Shown: positions 1 through 5,866, counted from the first letter of the stretch. The stretch is 10,039 bases of DNA from Acidiferrobacteraceae bacterium (GCA_027343725.1 DAHWKH010000036.1:1-10039); one strand, 5' to 3'. The notes: generated by a model not told the origin, from the letters alone. Program-made: numbers and translations.

Positions 1-282
1 CTGGACCCCATGGCGACGGCAGAGGTTACGGAGGAGGGCCGCGTCAATGTGGTCTCTGCGATCTGGCGCCAGATAGGGTAAGGCCCGGAACCGTTCGACG
101 ATGGCATCGCCCGCCCGCGCCCCCGAGAAGCCTTGAAGCAGCTCTTGAAGCACGATGCCCGTGGTGACGAGCACTTCGCCGTTTTCCAGGGCGCGGCGTA
201 ACGCCAGGACCTCGGGACACGCAGCGGGTATATCGCGTCGCAAGGCCAGCGACCAGACGCTGGTATCGACAAAAAGACTCAC
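1..282 (-). CDS. vapC: VapC-type PIN-domain toxin (3' part outside window)
   Basis: This is the toxin of a type II toxin-antitoxin pair. PIN-domain VapC proteins are Mg2+-dependent ribonucleases that cut tRNA or rRNA when their antitoxin is degraded. The start is a GTG whose last two bases lie in the TGA stop of the upstream antitoxin gene (GTGA, a 4-base overlap), which implies translational coupling. The visible 94 residues begin MSLFVDTSVWSLAL, the PIN N-terminal strand with the first acidic residue D6, and continue to VLQELLQGF with the second conserved acidic residue E47. The helix region ending RRDHIDAALL..LCRRHGVQ runs to base 1. The distal acidic cluster (usually a D-x-x-I/L-A segment) would lie just outside the window. 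VapC proteins are usually about 130 residues, so roughly one quarter is missing here only because of the window edge. The frame is open throughout and looks intact. Confidence 0.88.
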   Translation of the reverse strand, partial: MSLFVDTSVWSLALRRDIPAACPEVLALRRALENGEVLVTTGIVLQELLQGFSGARAGDAIVERFRALPYLAPDRRDHIDAALLRNLCRRHGVQ

Positions 283-479
283 GGGCGCGAGCGCTCGTCC
301 TTGTAGTCGAATGTCTCGTCCCAGTCGAGCGCTCCCATCAGATCCAGCAACTGCCTTTGCGTGCGCCGCGCGATGAACTCCTTTAGGGCGCGCGTCACGG
401 CCGCCTTCTTGGTTTTTTCCCCGCTCACCGCCAGTGCCCGCTCGAGAAGCTCGGGGTCCAGAGACAGATTGGTCGCCAT
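279..479 (-). CDS. vapB: VapB-type antitoxin
   Basis: A 66-residue antitoxin that should bind and neutralise the downstream PIN toxin and repress the operon. The N-terminal half (ATNLSLDPELLERALAVSG, then KTKKAAVTRALKEFI) has the ribbon-helix-helix pattern of the short VapB family: a strand, then two helices with the typical KTK-x-A-V-x-x-AL-x-x signature. The C-terminal tail (LLDLMGALDWDETFDYKDERSRP) is acidic and tryptophan-containing, as expected for the segment that wraps the toxin. The ATG start is preceded by a purine-rich GTGGGGG a few bases upstream, a plausible ribosome binding site. The stop overlaps the toxin start by 4 bases. Nothing looks broken, unlike the genes immediately upstream. 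Confidence 0.88.
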   Translation of the reverse strand: MATNLSLDPELLERALAVSGEKTKKAAVTRALKEFIARRTQRQLLDLMGALDWDETFDYKDERSRP

Positions 480-493
480 ATTACCCCCACATC

Positions 494-541
494 ACACAAT
501 GGACCACACATAATCCTACACAATGGTCCCGGCCCCCGCAA
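494..541 (-). promoter_or_regulatory. Probable vapBC promoter and autoregulatory operator
   Basis: On the minus strand a weak sigma-70-like pair is visible: TTGCGG (536-541), a 17-base spacer, and TAGGAT (513-518). Two nearly identical 12-base direct repeats, ACACAATGG[A/T]CC on the plus strand, lie at 494-505 and 518-529, with a 24-base period. Their ends also form an inverted pair GGACC (501-505)/GGTCC (525-529) flanking the -10 box. Repeated operator half-sites over the core promoter are what ribbon-helix-helix antitoxins normally bind. The repeats are seen directly; their role as a VapB operator is inferred. Confidence 0.5.
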
Positions 542-573
542 CTCCCGTGCGAATGCCGGCGGCCTTAACGTTT

Positions 574-1361
574 TTAACCGCGCGCGAAGTCGCGCTGGCA
601 CTGAGCAAAGAGCCGGCGCGCCGCGCGTCTGGGGAGAGTGAGGCCCACCTCGCGATTGCGATGAAGGTTCGAGGGGCTTTAAGTTCTCCGAGCCTATGAA
701 CGCCTGTGTGGGCTCTGCGATGAGCTTGGCATGAAGATAGGGGGTGCGCAGGAAGCGCACATGCACGCCCTGGGAGGCGACATAGCGCGCGATGCGCCGA
801 TGATAGCGATTGAGGCGCGTGGGCAGCAGCAGGTCCGCGGACGGCTCCTTGGCGCCGAGCGCGGCGAGTATCGGCCGATCATACCCAAGCTCCTCCGATT
901 CGACGCACACCCGGCCCGGGGCCTGCAGGAGGCGTACGAGTACGCCGGTAGCCCCGGGGGGGCAGCACCAGCAGCCTGCGCGGCGTGCGGCCGGCATGAC
1001 GGTGCGTCCAATCCGCCTGGAAGACCGCGCGCAGGGCCGTGGCGATGCGCGCATCGTAGCCCACCCACAGGTAACTCCCGGTTTCTGTGAAAGGCCGATC
1101 AGGTCATGTTCGCGGTGCCGATCTCGCCATAGTCGCCCGAGACCATGTATTTGGCATGACCGAATACGTAGCGGCCGGTAAAGCGTGGCGGGGCGTAGTG
1201 GACCGCCGCCCCGGTGGCGCGTAGTCGCGCCAGTTCGCCTCGGGGCCTGTGTCCGTACGGGTGCCGGGAATAATGACGCGTACCCGCACCCCACGCTGCA
1301 CGGCATCATGCACCGCCGCCAGCACCCGGCGATCGGTCAGGAGATGAACTACTCCCGCCAA
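574..1361 (-). pseudogene. Phospholipase D superfamily protein remnant, 5'-truncated and frameshifted
   Basis: The conceptual product is recovered only by joining several minus-strand frames. Segment one, from 1361, contains LLTDRRVLAAVHDAVQRGVRVRVIIPG, the segment preceding the first PLD motif. A shift near 1232 leads to a first HKD-type motif, HAKYMVSGDYGEIGTANM (about 1102-1155), followed in frame by TGA. A second shift near 1095 gives FTETGSYLWVGYDARIATALRAVFQADW. A third, at a seven-base C run on the coding strand (956-962), gives GVLVRLL...VRFLRTPY and the second HKD-type motif, HAKLIAEPTQAFIGSEN. A fourth, near 690, restores NLHRNREVGLTLP...CQRDFARG and a TAA at 574-576. Both HKD lysine and histidine positions survive, so the ancestor was a two-motif PLD enzyme (cardiolipin synthase-like, exact substrate unknown). 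The N-terminal part is missing: the reading frame starts at the tnpB stop, and no PLD sequence is seen on the far side of the IS. The third indel lies in a homopolymer and could be a sequencing error; the other three make true decay likely. Confidence 0.82.
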
Positions 1362-1363
1362 GC

Positions 1364-2671
1364 CTAGACGGCCATGGCGTGAGTTTCGTGCTCATTGCCA
1401 GCCGTGCGGCCGGCAATGCCGGCTAATCGCGTTTCCAGCCAACGCAACAGCACGAGGGCCGCATTGTCATCGCGGCCACAGGTGGCGCCGCAGTGCGGGC
1501 ACTGATGCTGTCGGTCCGAGAGCGTTTTCTTCTCGTCTGGCAATTGCCCGCACGCACATTGTGGGCCGCATGGCCCACATTGTGGGCCGCATGGCCCACA
1601 TTGTGGGCCGCATGGCCCATGACAGCGTTGCGTCGGTTTGATCTCCCGCGTCGGCGCTTCCTCATACCAGGACCCAGCCTGTTCCGCTTTGGTCCGGGTC
1701 ATCTTGAGAAATGCCGCGGGGGAGGCGGCGTGAATCTCGCGGTTGAGGCCCTTTTTATGGGCACCACCGCCATGCACCATGTTCTTGACCGCCAATGTCT
1801 CGGTACCGATGGCACCGAAGCGTTTCACCAGTCCTGCACTGGTCTGATGCAGAAAGTCCTGGCGCTGCCGGGCCACCTGGGCATGCAACCGGGCCAAGTG
1901 CGAGATCGCGCGACGCAGGTTGATGGATACCGGAAAGCCGCGCTAGCGGCCGCTCATCTGTTGCGCCGCGCGGATCTTGCGCGCAACCTCTTGCCCGAGA
2001 CGCTTCAATTCCGCCCGTTGGTTCTTGAGGTGCCGGGGATTGGCCACCGTCTCGATCCCCTCCGGGGTGGCTATGGTCAGGAACGCGGTCAGGCCCCAGT
2101 CAAAGGCGCCGATTGCGGTGCCGCGCGCCCGTTGGATGGTCTCGATGGCCAAGGTAACGGAGGCATACCACCGGCCCGCTTTATGAAGAATCTTGCAAGT
2201 GACCGGAATACCCGCTGTTCTGGCCCGGCCGCGCATCGGGATGTGGCCGACGCCCTGAAGATACAGCCGGCCGTGGGCGCCGTTCTCGCCGGGATGCAGC
2301 CTCCAGCCGTCGCCATGGGTCTTGCAGCCCCAGCCGGGATAACGATGGATGGCTTTGAAGCGCGGGAAGCCCGGCGTTTCCCCATTCTTGACCCGCCGGA
2401 AGAAGCGTTGAAAAGCCAAATGCAACCGTTTGAGCGTCACTTGTTCCGACTGCGCGTTCAGACCGGACAGCGCGGAGACGGTCTTGCGCCATTGCGTGAG
2501 CACCTTGCATTGATCGGCAAAGGAGAGCCCTTTGCCGGTTTCCCGATACACGCGGATGCGTTCTTCCAGCGCCGCGTTATACAACCGTTGGTGCAAACCT
2601 AGCACCTCCTCCAGCCGCTCCGATTGAACGGCGTTGGGATACAGGCGATATGTGACTTTGCGATAGGGCAT
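1364..2671 (-). pseudogene. tnpB: tnpB (IS605 OrfB family), interrupted by in-frame TAG and a 63-bp insertion
   Basis: TnpB is the RuvC-like, RNA-guided DNA endonuclease of IS200/IS605 elements, the relative from which Cas12 arose. The minus-strand frame starts at an ATG with MPYRKVTYRLYPN. It runs 242 codons to TAG (1943-1945), then continues in the same frame for 192 more codons to TAG at 1364-1366. Read through, it is 435 residues, slightly long for the family. RuvC residues are in place: D191 in GAFDWGLTAF, E291 in IGTETLAVKNM, and D401 in CGRDDNAALVLL. The helical region LARLHAQVARQRQDFLHQ follows the stop, so the TAG sits in the linker before it. The zinc-finger first knuckle (expected RCHACG) is expanded by three GPCGPQC units (residues 352-372). 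The second pair, CPHC, is normal. Readthrough is unlikely because rplY and ychF in this window end on TAG. The codon before mutation may have been CAG or AAG. Confidence 0.88.
1555..1619. repeat. Three tandem copies of a 21-bp hairpin unit inserted in tnpB
   Basis: The tract is perfectly periodic at 21 bases for 65 bases, i.e. three units plus 2 bases. Read in the tnpB sense, each unit is GGGCC-ATGC-GGCCC followed by ACAATGT. Because the units are tandem, each can form an 8-bp stem TGTGGGCC/GGCCCACA with a four-base ATGC loop. Removing exactly three units joins TGTCAT to GCGTGCGGG, which restores the family knuckle RCHACG in frame. The insertion adds 21 residues, (GPCGPQC)x3. The same unit occurs once in tnpA. 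Tandem amplification by replication slippage of one original insertion would explain the three copies. Confidence 0.93.
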
Positions 2672-2693
2672 GATGTCATTCTATTCGGCCACC

Positions 2694-3134
2694 ATGACCC
2701 CGCAAACCCTCGGAAACGCCGGGCATCAGAGTATTGATAATCGGAGCTATCATTTGGTTCTGGTCACGAAATATCGCCGCACGGGCCTGACTGGCCCCAT
2801 GCGGGACCGGCGGGAGACCCTTGGCCGCAACGCAGTGGCACAATAGGAGCGCGAAGTGCGGGCATTCCACGGTGAAGCGGATCATGTCCATTGGCTCCTG
2901 GCGCTGACGCCCAAGGTGTTGCCATCCGCCTTTCTGAATAACCGCAAAACGGTCACGAGTCGCTTGTTACGCAAGGAATTTGCCGACCATCTGAAGCGGT
3001 ATTACTGGAGCAAGCCCGTATTCGGGAGTCGCAGTGACGGCATCCTCACCGGGGGCGGCGCTCCCCTGTCCGTGCTCAAACAATACAGGGGCCATGCGGC
3101 CCACAATGTCGAGCAGCAGGAAAGGCCGGGGTGA
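2694..3134 (+). pseudogene. tnpA: tnpA (IS200/IS605 Y1 transposase), interrupted by in-frame TAG
   Basis: TnpA of this family is a single-strand-specific HUH transposase that recognises hairpins at the element ends. From the ATG, 50 codons (SYHLVLVTKYRR near residues 18-29 is the family's N-terminal strand) run to TAG at 2844-2846. The same frame then continues for 95 sense codons to TGA. The metal-binding HUH motif is present as DHVHWLL (H64, H66). The downstream segment NNRKTVTSRLLRKEF is typical. The catalytic tyrosine is Y131 in APLSVLKQY (codon 3084-3086). It is followed at once by a 21-bp insertion coding about seven extra residues before EQQERPG, so the Tyr-to-Gln helix spacing (normally four residues) is disrupted. 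FGSRSDGILTGGGAP differs from the usual F-W-S-x-S-Y-x-I-L-T-x-GGAP at several aromatic sites, which points to missense decay. A GTG at 2856 could start a fragment that keeps HUH and Tyr but lacks the first strand. Confidence 0.87.
3088..3109. repeat. Single copy of the 21-bp hairpin unit inserted in tnpA
   Basis: Bases 3089-3109 match all 21 bases of the tnpB unit, in the same orientation relative to the coding strand: GGGCC (3089-3093), ATGC loop, GGCCC (3098-3102), then ACAATGT. Deleting 21 bases (3088-3108) leaves TACATCGAGCAGCAG, coding Y-I-E-Q-Q, exactly the expected family sequence after the catalytic tyrosine. The unit is read here in a different phase from tnpB (RGHAAHNV rather than GPCGPQC), so the match is at DNA level and not through a shared peptide. 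Confidence 0.93.
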
Positions 3135-3360
3135 TCGTCCGTTGGGCGCTAGCGCCGCCTCACCACCCCCTGAACCGCTACGCGCTTACAGGCGGAGCAC
3201 TGCGGCGCTTTCTGGTAGGGGTCCACAGAAGAGCGTGGACATGAGCCTAGCAAATGGCGTAACCGCACTCCACCGCGCCCGTCCGCGGCCCTCAGTGGAG
3301 TCTAAGTGGAGTCTGGCGGGTGTTCGCCCGAGGTATGTATCTCTAAGTGCTTGTTTTATA
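3135..3360. other. Non-coding junction between the IS and tRNA-Met, with small repeats
   Basis: No gene is recognised here. It holds a perfect palindrome GGCGCTAGCGCC (3145-3156), a candidate IS left-end hairpin. It also holds an inverted repeat GTCCAC (3221-3226)/GTGGAC (3235-3240) with an 8-base loop, and a direct repeat AGTGGAGTCT at 3294-3303 and 3305-3314. A short CGGG/CCCG hairpin lies at about 3317-3331 without a following T-run on either strand. No copy of the tRNA 3' end is seen. The exact IS boundary could not be placed. Confidence 0.5.
3145..3156. repeat. Perfect palindrome, candidate IS left-end hairpin
   Basis: GGCGCTAGCGCC lies ten bases beyond the tnpA stop, on the side where the left end of a divergent IS605-type element is expected. 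IS200/IS605 transposases bind imperfect subterminal hairpins with a loop. This one is a loopless dyad, so the assignment is weak. The core CGCTAGCG also occurs at the ychF stop and the tnpB internal stop. Confidence 0.3.
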
Positions 3361-3437
3361 TGGTGGCTATGGGTGGACTCGAACCACCGACCTCAGCATT
3401 ATGAGTGCCGCGCTCTAACCAGCTGAGCTACATAGCC
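3361..3437 (-). tRNA. tRNA-Met (anticodon CAT, elongator type)
   Basis: On the minus strand the acceptor GGCTATG pairs with CATAGCC. The D arm is GCTC...GAGC, the anticodon stem is CGGCA/TGCTG around the loop CTCATAA with anticodon CAT, and the T arm is GGTGG-TTCGAGT-CCACC. Discriminator A and an encoded CCA close the 3' end (3361-3363). The sequence closely resembles the elongator tRNA-Met of enterobacteria rather than initiator tRNA: the first acceptor pair is G-C and the three-G/three-C anticodon stem is absent. It lies about 65 bases after ychF. Its 3' side borders the accessory, decayed region. Confidence 0.97.
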
Positions 3438-3455
3438 ATAGCCTGAAGGTCGGGG

Positions 3456-3484
3456 ATTTTGCGGGCAGCCCCGGGCTCTGTCAA
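3456..3484 (-). promoter_or_regulatory. Promoter for tRNA-Met
   Basis: Minus strand: a consensus TTGACA (-35, 3479-3484), exactly 17 bases, then CAAAAT (-10, 3456-3461). The -10 is followed by the G+C-rich stretch CCCCGACC before the tRNA 5' end at 3437, about 19 bases downstream of the -10. A G+C-rich discriminator is typical of stable-RNA promoters under stringent control. The box positions are seen; activity is inferred. It lets tRNA-Met be made independently of the ychF operon. Confidence 0.75.
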
Positions 3485-3501
3485 GGCAAGGTTTCCGGGC
3501 G

Positions 3502-4599
3502 CTAGCGACTGACATTGAAACGAAAATGCACAACATCGCCGTCCTGCATGACGTAATGGCGGCCTTCGAGACGCAAGCGGCCCGCCTCACGCGCCCCCTG
3601 TTCGCCGCGATAGCGCACATAATCCTCGTAACTGATGACCTCGGCCCGGATAAACCCCTGCTCGAAGTCCGAGTGGATCACGCCCGCGGCCTCGGGGGCG
3701 ACACTCCCCCGGTGCAGAGTCCAGGCCCGGACTTCCTGGGGGCCCGCGGTAAAAAAGGTCTCAAGGCCGAGGAGCGTGAACGCCGAGCGCACCAGACGGT
3801 CGAGGCCCGGCTCGGCGAGACCGATCGCCTCCAGAAAGGACGGCCGTTCCTCTTCCGGGAGCGACCCGAGTTCGGCCTCGAACGCGGCACTGATGACCAC
3901 CGCCTGCGCGCCCTCGGCCTGGGCGCGTGCCGACACCCGGTCCCAGAGCGGGTTGTCCCGCAGGCCCTCTTCCTTCACGTTCCCGACGTACAAAACGGGC
4001 TTTGCGGTCAAAAGCGCGAAGCCGCGCAATAACCGCTCTTCGTCGTCTGTGAACGCAAGCGTCCTGACCATGCCGCCCGCGTTCAGGTGCTCGCGGACAC
4101 GCTTCAGGAGTTCAAGACGCTTCCCGTCCTCCTTGCCGCTTGCGCGGGCGGCCTTGCCCTCACGCGCGAGCGCCCGATCCACGCTCTCGAGATCGGCGAG
4201 TCCCAGTTCCGTGTTAATGACATCGATGTCGGCCAAGGGGTCGACCCGGCCGCCGACGTGCACCACGTTCTCGTCCTCGAAACAGCGCACGACATGGAGG
4301 ATCGCGTCGGTCTCGCGGATATGGGACAGAAACTGGTTCCCGAGCCCCTCGCCTTGGGCGGCGCCCGCCACGAGCCCGGCGATGTCGACAAACTCCATCA
4401 CCGCCGGGACGATGCGTGCGGGATGAACGATCGCGGCCAGGGCATCCAGGCGCTTGTCCGGGATCGCCACCACGCCCACGTTGGGCTCTATGGTGCAAAA
4501 GGGATAGTTCTCGGCCGCGATTGCGGCGGCCGTGAGGGCATTGAAGAGGGTCGACTTGCCGACGTTCGGCAAGCCGACGATACCGCACTTAAGCCCCAT
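3502..4599 (-). CDS. ychF: Redox/ribosome-associated ATPase YchF (Obg-related, OLA1 family)
   Basis: YchF is a universally conserved P-loop NTPase of the TRAFAC/Obg group that prefers ATP to GTP and associates with ribosomes. In E. coli it is linked to stress and translation quality. The 365 residues match the usual length (about 363). The Walker A motif is GLPNVGKST (9-17), the Walker B/G3 is DIAGLV (72-77), and the G4-like NVKEE is at 207-211, the non-canonical form that gives ATP preference. A coiled-coil insertion spans roughly residues 130-190. The C-terminal TGS domain includes VIHSDFEQGFIRAEVI..EDY, RLEGRHYVMQDGDVVHFRFN. The ATG gives the canonical MGLKCGIVGLPN start and overlaps the pth 3' end by 11 bases, suggesting coupling. 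It ends on TAG. All key motifs are intact. Confidence 0.97.
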   Translation of the reverse strand: MGLKCGIVGLPNVGKSTLFNALTAAAIAAENYPFCTIEPNVGVVAIPDKRLDALAAIVHPARIVPAVMEFVDIAGLVAGAAQGEGLGNQFLSHIRETDAILHVVRCFEDENVVHVGGRVDPLADIDVINTELGLADLESVDRALAREGKAARASGKEDGKRLELLKRVREHLNAGGMVRTLAFTDDEERLLRGFALLTAKPVLYVGNVKEEGLRDNPLWDRVSARAQAEGAQAVVISAAFEAELGSLPEEERPSFLEAIGLAEPGLDRLVRSAFTLLGLETFFTAGPQEVRAWTLHRGSVAPEAAGVIHSDFEQGFIRAEVISYEDYVRYRGEQGAREAGRLRLEGRHYVMQDGDVVHFRFNVSR

Positions 4600-5188
4600 G
4601 GCGTGCCTCGCCGTCGTCGCGGTGCAGGAGATTCATGGCCCGCTCCGGGTCCCCTTGCAACACCCACGGCAACACCTCGGCGGACCGCTCGAGTGCTGTG
4701 TCGATCACCTCGCGCTCGGCCTTGCCCGCGCGGCCCAGGACATAGGGGATGAGATCGCGCCGCGGGGGCGGGCGGCCGATGCCGATCCGCAAGCGCCAGA
4801 AATCGGCGCCGATGCGGGCGATGATGTCCCGGAGGCCGTTGTGTCCCCCGGCCCCACCGCCCTTTTTGAGGCGCGCGCTGCCGGGAGGCAGATCGAGTTC
4901 ATCATGCGCGACGAGCACCTGCTCGGGAGTCAAACGATAATACCGGCAGAGCGCGCCCAAGGTTGTCCCGCTTTCATTCATGAACGTGAGCGGCTTCACG
5001 AGCCACACCTCGAGGCCCTCGATCCGGGCGCGGCCGGCGAGCGCCGAGAGCTTCGGTTCGGCACGCAAGGCGCAGTCGGACCTCGCAGCGATGCGATCGA
5101 CCAACCAGTAGCCCGCGTTGTGGCGTGTGTCCGCGTACTCGGGGCCCGGGTTACCGAGCCCCACGAGGGCCGCGAACGGCGCCGCCAA
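4589..5188 (-). CDS. pth: Peptidyl-tRNA hydrolase
   Basis: Pth hydrolyses the ester bond of peptidyl-tRNAs that drop off ribosomes, recycling tRNA in the cytoplasm. The 199-residue product has the N-terminal VGLGNPGPEYADTRHNAG with N13 and the catalytic H23. It also has LTFMNESG with N71, VAHDELDL with D96, and GGGAGGHNGLRDI with N117, all matching the active-site set of the bacterial family. The start is TTG, placed directly after the rplY TAG with no spacer. A GGAAGG in the last rplY codons, seven bases upstream, serves as ribosome binding site and decides this start. The 3' end overlaps ychF. The rplY-pth-ychF order groups translation-related genes. Confidence 0.96.
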   Translation of the reverse strand: MAAPFAALVGLGNPGPEYADTRHNAGYWLVDRIAARSDCALRAEPKLSALAGRARIEGLEVWLVKPLTFMNESGTTLGALCRYYRLTPEQVLVAHDELDLPPGSARLKKGGGAGGHNGLRDIIARIGADFWRLRIGIGRPPPRRDLIPYVLGRAGKAEREVIDTALERSAEVLPWVLQGDPERAMNLLHRDDGEARHGA

Positions 5189-5866
5189 CTATTTGCCTTC
5201 CTTCTTGGCCGGTTCGGCCTCAGACGCGGCGGCCGGGGCAGCGGCCTCCTCGGTCGGCGCCGGCTCTTCCACTTCCGCCGCGCGCACGACCGTGATCGTG
5301 ACGACCGCGAGATCGTTGCCGTGCGCGAGGTCCGTGAGCACCACGTCTTCCGGCAGCTTCAAATCGCTGAGATGGATGGAGTCGTTCACGTGCAACCCCG
5401 AGACGTCGACCGTCAAATACTCCGGCAAGCGGCTCGGCAGGCACGACACGTCGACCTCGGTCATCAGGTGCGCCACAAGTCCCCCTTGCAGCTTCACGCC
5501 GGGGGCGATCTCCTGGCCGATGAAGTGCAGCGGGACCTGGATGTGGATCCGTTCGGTCGCGCTCACGCGCTGCAGATCCATGTGGGTGATCTTCGGTTTG
5601 TAGGGGTGCATCTGCAGGTCACGCAGAATCGCCTGATCCACCACCTTCCCATCCATCATCACCGTCAGAATCGACGTGAAGAACGCCTCGTGACGCGTAT
5701 GGTGCCAGAGGGGATCGTGCTCGAACGACAGGCTCAAGGCCTCTTTACCGGCCCCGTACAAAATGGCCGGCACCCGACCCGCGCGGCGCAGGCGGCGGCT
5801 CGCACCCGTACCCTTCCCGCTGCGCGACTCGGCATGCAACTCGAATTTCGTGCTCATGGTGTTCAT
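5189..5866 (-). CDS. rplY: Large ribosomal subunit protein bL25, long CTC/TL5 form
   Basis: bL25 binds 5S rRNA in the 50S subunit. This 225-residue protein is the long CTC form. The N-terminal 5S-binding domain (about residues 5-97) has GTGASRRLRRAGRVPAILYG and LRDLQMHPYKPKITHMDL. A C-terminal TL5-type beta domain (about 98-193) includes VPLHFIGQEIAPGVKLQGG and LPEYLTVDVSGL. An Ala/Glu-rich acidic tail follows (about 198-225), ending in a lysine-rich KKEGK. Two ATGs are possible: 5866, only two bases after AGGAG, and 5857 (MSTKFEL), eleven bases after it. The second gives the more typical N-terminus but the spacing favours neither clearly. It ends on TAG, which evidences TAG as a genuine stop here. 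Confidence 0.95.
   Translation of the reverse strand: MNTMSTKFELHAESRSGKGTGASRRLRRAGRVPAILYGAGKEALSLSFEHDPLWHHTRHEAFFTSILTVMMDGKVVDQAILRDLQMHPYKPKITHMDLQRVSATERIHIQVPLHFIGQEIAPGVKLQGGLVAHLMTEVDVSCLPSRLPEYLTVDVSGLHVNDSIHLSDLKLPEDVVLTDLAHGNDLAVVTITVVRAAEVEEPAPTEEAAAPAAASEAEPAKKEGK

Larger units (their letters stand above)
1364..3156. mobile_element. Degraded IS200/IS605-type element with divergent tnpA and tnpB
   Basis: The element consists of tnpA (Y1 HUH transposase, plus strand) and tnpB (RuvC-like RNA-guided nuclease, minus strand). Their start codons face away from each other across only 22 bases (2672-2693), the arrangement seen in IS605/IS608. The left end is expected beyond the tnpA stop, and a perfect 12-base palindrome at 3145-3156 is a candidate subterminal hairpin. 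The right end is expected beyond the tnpB stop at 1364, but phospholipase-like coding sequence begins 3 bases later, so the right end appears lost. A repeat GCCGGC-AAT-GCCGGC (1409-1423) inside the tnpB 3' end is the only nearby structure. Both genes carry one in-frame TAG and 21-bp hairpin insertions, so the element is probably immobile on its own. Exact boundaries are not established. Confidence 0.8.

Noticed and set aside
425..1309. 294-codon minus-strand frame as an intact gene
   Set aside because: Only its middle part matches the phospholipase D family. The rest is out-of-frame readthrough of the pseudogene into the vapB region.
1555..1619. Short tandem repeats as a CRISPR array
   Set aside because: The 21-bp units are directly contiguous with no spacers and lie inside tnpB coding sequence.
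1493..2602. Long plus-strand open frame (369 codons) opposite tnpB
   Set aside because: It is the antisense shadow of tnpB. The minus strand encodes clear family motifs and the plus translation has none.
2789..2806. A further copy of the hairpin unit in tnpA (GGCCCCATGCGGGACC)
   Set aside because: It resembles the unit only loosely and encodes the expected family residues G-P-M-R-D, so nothing is inserted there.
1943..2846. Programmed amber readthrough or a reassigned TAG codon
   Set aside because: rplY and ychF end on TAG, so TAG works as an ordinary stop. No suppressor tRNA is present in the window.
3317..3331. Rho-independent terminator after tRNA-Met
   Set aside because: The stem is only four strong pairs and there is no T-run following on the minus strand.
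3361..3385. Duplicated tRNA-Met 3' end as an attachment-site pair
   Set aside because: I found no second copy of the tRNA 3' segment in positions 1-3360. It could lie outside the window.
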